This document shows positions 59,720 to 64,000 of a stretch of DNA of 64,000 nucleotides, in pieces (position 1 is the stretch's first letter; every line of letters begins with the position of its first letter). A program made the position numbers and the translations under genes. This DNA comes from Marsupella aquatica (lineage: Eukaryota > Marchantiophyta): positions 13,330,001 through 13,394,000 of the forward strand of contig OZ316892.1 of the NCBI GenBank assembly GCA_973895155.1. Direction: 5' to 3'. The notes below the pieces were generated by a model. It did not search any database, was not told the origin of the DNA, and saw nothing but the letters and a program-made list of their open reading frames with translations.

Positions 59720-60190
59720 GGTTTCGCTCACTTTACACACCACAGTCCATGGCGGGCAAGGTTTCCCTCACTTTACATACCACAGTCCAGAGCGAAAGAA
59801 AGGGATCGGCACAACTTACGCTCTCTCTTAGTACTGTAGTAAGGGCGTGACAGCATCGTTCGCTCACTTTACAGACCACAGTCCAGAGCGGGCACGGTTT
59901 CACTCACTTTGCATACCACAGTCCAGAGCGGGCAAGGTTTCGCTCGCTTTACTTACCACAGTCCAGAGCAAAAGAAAGGGATTTCTACAACTTACTTACT
60001 TACGCGCTCTCTAGTAGCGGGTAAGGTTTCCCTCACTTTACATACCACAGTCCACAGCGAAAGAAAGGGATCGGCACGACTTACGCTCTCTCTTAGGACT
60101 GTAGTAAGGGCGGACCGGGCAAGGTTTCGCTCACTTTACATACCACAGTCCACAGCGAAAGAAAGGGCTCGGTACTACTTACGCTAGCTC
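59720..60190. repeat. Minisatellite upstream of the GIP1-like gene
   Basis: At least seven copies of a core CTCACTTTACATACCACAGT with C or G changes, near 59730, 59765, 59865, 59910, 59943, 60031 and 60131. Most are preceded by GGGCAAGGTTTC and followed by CCAGAGCG or CCACAGCG. A subset carries an extra GAAAGAAAGGGATCGGCAC plus CTTACGCTCTCTCTTAG extension, so spacing varies between about 35 and 100 bp. Confidence 0.9.
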
Positions 60191-61620
60191 GGGTACCGTA
60201 GTAGGGGCGTGACATAAAGCATCGTCTCCGATTTCCCGGGAAGTACAGCGGCGGGCACTACTGTACATTCCCGCTTCATTTCAGGGAAAGCGACGAAATG
60301 AAAGACATGATGCTTTTGAGTCAAGAATTATCCAGAAGGTTTTTACTTTTGGGGAAATCTAATCAAACAATGAAAGTGATGCAAGTGACGCGCCTAGAAA
60401 TCAAAATCTATAACCAGCCTCACTGCCCTAGCTTTCTCGGGCCCATGATTACCTTCCTGGATGCTCTTTTAGGGAAAATAATATTAAAAAAATGAAAGTG
60501 ATTAGTTTATTATGAATACTGTGTGTATGATGTATACTGTACTGTAGCCTGACTACCTGAGCCTTTCTGAGGCCATGATTATCTTCTCCACCTGCTACCT
60601 TTCCCAGAAACATGTCAGCACCCCAAAGTCATGGTCTAGAGGGCTCAAGAGTGTGACTTTTGATAGCAAATTACGCGTTTGACTCTCACTAAGGGGGTGG
60701 CTTTACAAGACTTTGGGGGCAATGTCCATTTTTATTGGTCTCCAAGATCTGATGGGGCCATTCATTTGGGAGAAACTGTTGCTGTTCACTTCACAAATAG
60801 TTGGGGGGGGGCATTTTCAACCCAACCTGTTATCTATCCTACCTGGAATGGAGTGGGGCCCAAGTTTTGCTTATGTGGAGCACTCTTTTGTCCTAGATGT
60901 TAGACTGCCTTGCTTGAAGGTCTCTTCTTTTGGTCCCTTGGTCCATTCCTATTTTAAATCATTTGCATTGAAAAGGGACCCACAAGCCCTTCATAAGATC
61001 TTCTTGTCACATCTAAAAAGATTTTAGCCAAAGAATAGGTGACATTCAAGTGGAGTGGGTCCTCCATCTGTCTTTTAGCAAATTAATCTAGGACCATTGG
61101 CTGCACTTAGCTTTACAAGACCGTGGGGGCCATATAGGGATTTCAAAAATGCTATTAGCCCCGGGACACTTTATTTAGTGTGTGTAATGGCACTCCAGTT
61201 TGCCTTGGTGAAAAAACCTCCCAAGTGCCCCCAACGTCTTGTAAAGTACTCCATAAGAACATGATTTCCACAATCTTTTCTGGGGGTTAGGGGGCAAGGC
61301 CAATGAAACCCAATGAATCAAGAGGACCCGAGAATGCCACAAATGGGTAAGGAACTGGTATTGGGACTTGAATCGGTACTAAAGCTGCCCAATACACTTT
61401 AGGCTGATATGAGGCAAATACAGTACCATGTATAATTGAGGTTTAATACCAACATTTATATCCCAAACTCCCATTTATTTGACCAAAATTGCTCCAATAT
61501 AAACCCCAGATACATCCCACATGGACCCCCAAGATTGAGTTTATATGTACTCCCTCCTCCCCAAACGTACTCCTCCCAAAACCCTAAATACAATCCTGTA
61601 TGGTGTTGGAGTTTGATACC

Positions 61621-61728
61621 AGTACCCCCTCCACCCCACTCTTATTGCCTTCTTCTGCCCATAAATACCCTACCAGTACCCCCTCCACCCCATTCTTATT
61701 GCCTTCTTCTCCCCATAAATACCTTGTC
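61621..61728. repeat. 54-bp tandem duplication
   Basis: AGTACCCCCTCCACCCCACT at 61621 recurs at 61675, followed in both copies by CTTATTGCCTTCTTCT and CCCATAAATACC. The copies differ at two or three bases. Confidence 0.9.
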
Positions 61729-61791
61729 CTTATATGTACTACTCCCCCCTCTCTAAAATTATGTTGGGGAGGAGTGAGTATGTGTTTAGTA

Positions 61792-61884
61792 AAGTCCTGG
61801 TTAGAGGGCATTGTGGGATATAATGCCCCCAAAAATGAAAGCTTCAACTCAAGTTTTGAGAGGCTATCATTGCCCATAATCCTC
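61792..61884. mobile_element. MITE-like element, copy 2
   Basis: It contains GAGGGCATTGTGGGATATAA followed by TGCCC, then CAAGTTTTGAG and ATTGCCCATAA, in the order seen on the minus strand of copy 1 (15868-15973). The palindrome is weaker here. Confidence 0.65.
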
Positions 61885-63204
61885 CGGGAACAGAACCTTA
61901 CTAGGCTCAAAGGCCTGAGAACTTTTCATTTTTCTAACTTTAGTGAACCTAAAGAAGAATCTTCCTAAAGAGGTGATCCAGATCTTGATGGACAATTATG
62001 CTCCCAGAATGCCCTCAAACAAACAAAGAGAGAAATCACGAAGGGCATTATTTAAGCATACATATAAAGTACATATAGGGAAGGACATACAAAGATAGGA
62101 GGAGACCAGAAGTGGGGCATGTATACATCGTTTAAAAAACAATTTGGATCATCTGTTGGAATGGCATCTCCAGTAGGGCCATTGACTCTAAAGAACTAAC
62201 CTGGGTTGTCTTGGTTACAATAGTACATGGCATTCCAACAAATTTAATGAAATTATGAAAAGGCAGCCTTGCTTAAAAATAGTAGCAAGGTAACAAATCT
62301 ACCTTTGTTTTTGTATATTGGAAACGTGGTTTAGACTCACTTCACTAGACCCCGACTGGACACTTCTCTGGTTGATAACTCGTGCAAATTCTCGCTACTA
62401 GTTTTGTGTGATGGCAAACTACTGTAGAAAACTAATTGGACCTTATTGTCGATAACTCTTGCCAAAAACCGGAACAACTTTTTTAGAGGAGCTAGACTAA
62501 CTACCTACTGCAGTTTTATCAAGACTTTCTATTCCAAACATGTCATTGCCTTTCTTTCCTGCTAGGTACGTCAGGGAATGGGACATTCCATAGAATCCAT
62601 TGTGGACATAGAATACCATATCTTAGGACTCTGTACGCTAATCAAGATGGGAATTTTATTGGGTACTAGATGAATATCAACATGTGGATGACTCTAGGAC
62701 CCAAAACCTTGATGACTAAAACAAACTAAAAATTATGCTAAGAAATAAAGATGGCTTAATGGTTCAAGCCTCAAAGGGAGTCAATGCTAAATTTTGTGAT
62801 CAGATCTAGACATGCACCCCAGATAAAACAGAGGATCTAGATTAGAACCTTCTATTTCTTTTAAGAAGGGATCTTAGTTGATGAGTACAGCAGTTCTGCT
62901 GTAGGTAGAGTGGATTTGGCAAACCTTTGTCAGCAACCATCAATTGTCCATGCTTGGACCGACCAAGTGCCTGGACAACTTCCAATAGTCCATTATTGGA
63001 GCAATGAGAACCCTGAACCAGTGACATTTGGATGAGGGAGGCAAACAGCAGATGTTGTTATCCCATTCCCATGAAAGTCTTGAAGCCATTTTAATGCTAC
63101 AGAATAGAAGCTAGATGAACATTTAATAGTAATTGACCTACATTTAGGATGGATGCCAAAAATAGTGAATGAAGTTGGTGTTAAGGTGGTCTGCTACTGG
63201 AGTG

Positions 63205-63298
63205 AGATATGAGAAAGGGTACCCAGTTCCAATGTTTGGACTACAACTATCAGATATGAGAAAGGGTACCCAATTCCAACGCTTGGACTACAACTGCT
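63205..63298. repeat. 47-bp tandem duplication
   Basis: AGATATGAGAAAGGGTACCC at 63205 recurs at 63252. Both copies continue through TTGGACTACAACT with a few transitions. Confidence 0.92.
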
Positions 63299-63494
63299 CA
63301 CCACCCATAGCCATGTGCAAGAAGTGACACGCACCCGCATATTAGTAAACAAGTAAGCAACCATTGACAATGGTTGACAATTCTACTAGGTCAAGGTAAC
63401 ATTGTTAGTATGTAAGGATTTGCAAAAGCTAGCACACAATCAGCCATAGTTGGTTGCATATATCCGAGAAGGAGGTACAACCACTGTTACCTCA

Positions 63495-63690
63495 GTTGGG
63501 ACAATGGGCAGCGGCAGGAAGTCGAGGGGTTGCAAGTCAAGAAAGTGTAACAAGATGAGTAGGCTAAAAGTGAAGACCTTTGCACCTAGGTCAGTGGGCA
63601 TTGGCAGTTGCAGGGTTGCTACTCAAGCAAGTGTAACAAAATGAGTGGGCCCATTCTTGAAATTGAAACCCTTTGCACACAAGTCACTCA
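63495..63690. repeat. Imperfect tandem duplication of about 90 bp
   Basis: GTGTAACAAGATGAGT (63545) and GTGTAACAAAATGAGT (63631), each preceded by GGGCA-GGCAG and GGTTGC blocks and followed by CCTTTGCAC. Spacing between matching blocks is 86-92 bp. Confidence 0.75.
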
Positions 63691-64000
63691 CACCCTGGAC
63701 ACTACAAACCTGCCAACTGAGTCGTTAACCCAATTAGTCACCTAACCCAGACCATCTAACCATTAAGCTAATCAATATCAAGTCATTCCAGTCTTGAAAA
63801 CACATGTTCTAGGCCTTTGAAATTGCCTTCAACCTGTAAATGGAAGAAGGGGTCCATTATGGTGTCTTATGCTGTCTTTCACCTTTACCATCCCCCATAT
63901 GATATCCTTCTTATCCCCCTAGCTATCATCATGCCTTACTTTGCTACAGTAATATTCAACGGACTCTAGTCCATGCTTACTTCCTTCAAGTTGTGGGGTA

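Larger units (their letters stand above)
59040..64000. other. Upstream region of the GIP1-like gene, no further gene seen
   Basis: 59040-59550 is CT-rich on the plus strand (with a CCT repeat at 59197-59222) and probably holds the 5' UTR and core promoter of the minus-strand gene. A minisatellite follows (59720-60190). From 60300 to the end there are several local tandem duplications and one MITE copy, with only accidental open frames. Confidence 0.55.

Noticed and set aside
1-64000. CRISPR arrays, bacterial operons, tRNA or rRNA genes
   Set aside because: No regularly spaced identical repeats of CRISPR type, no ribosome-binding sites with contiguous operons, and no cloverleaf or rRNA sequence recognised on reading. 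The DNA is eukaryotic nuclear.

Overview
The window is nuclear DNA from a land plant. It holds five spliced genes whose closest recognisable relatives are plant families: a LAG1-type ceramide synthase, a five-finger CCCH zinc-finger protein of the ZFN family, actin-related protein 4, a FYV7-like rRNA-processing protein and a GIP1-like protein with a DUF1296 (UBA-like) N-terminus. GIP1/DUF1296 proteins are plant-specific. Introns have canonical borders (one GC-AG exception) and the intergenic space carries a copia retrotransposon and small inverted-repeat elements. The sequence alone does not tell me whether this is a bryophyte, lycophyte, fern or seed plant. All exon borders below were placed by eye from protein similarity, splice signals and reading phase.

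Layout. 14-3363 (+): last five coding exons of the ceramide synthase, whose start lies left of the window. 3364-7441: non-coding, with degenerate repeats. 7442-13360 (-): a decayed Ty1/copia element (3' LTR, pol, gag), lying head-to-head with a second 345-bp LTR plus primer-binding site in the opposite orientation at 13772-14130. 14131-20720: AT-rich intergenic DNA with a palindromic MITE, a diverged LTR and microsatellites. 20721-31187 (+): ZFN-type CCCH protein, seven coding exons, last intron 5.9 kb. 33165-34128: a foldback element with roughly 240-bp inverted termini. 35983-44048 (-): ARP4, 20 coding exons, 448 codons. 46803-49466 (+): FYV7-like gene with a telo-box upstream. 52288-59039 (-): GIP1-like gene, ten coding exons, 1024 codons. 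59040-64000: its upstream region with minisatellites and a second MITE copy, no gene seen.

The genes look like independent housekeeping or regulatory loci: sphingolipid synthesis, RNA/DNA-binding zinc finger, chromatin remodelling, ribosome biogenesis, transcription cofactor. ARP4 and the FYV7-like gene are divergent, with 2.75 kb between their start codons. Nothing in gene order suggests a shared pathway. The most unusual structures are the inverted-LTR copia locus, whose integrase has lost its catalytic glutamate, the foldback element, two hairpins (one with a perfect 17-bp stem), a pair of related MITEs and an in-frame duplication inside the GIP1-like protein. I did not find evidence for a new multi-gene system.
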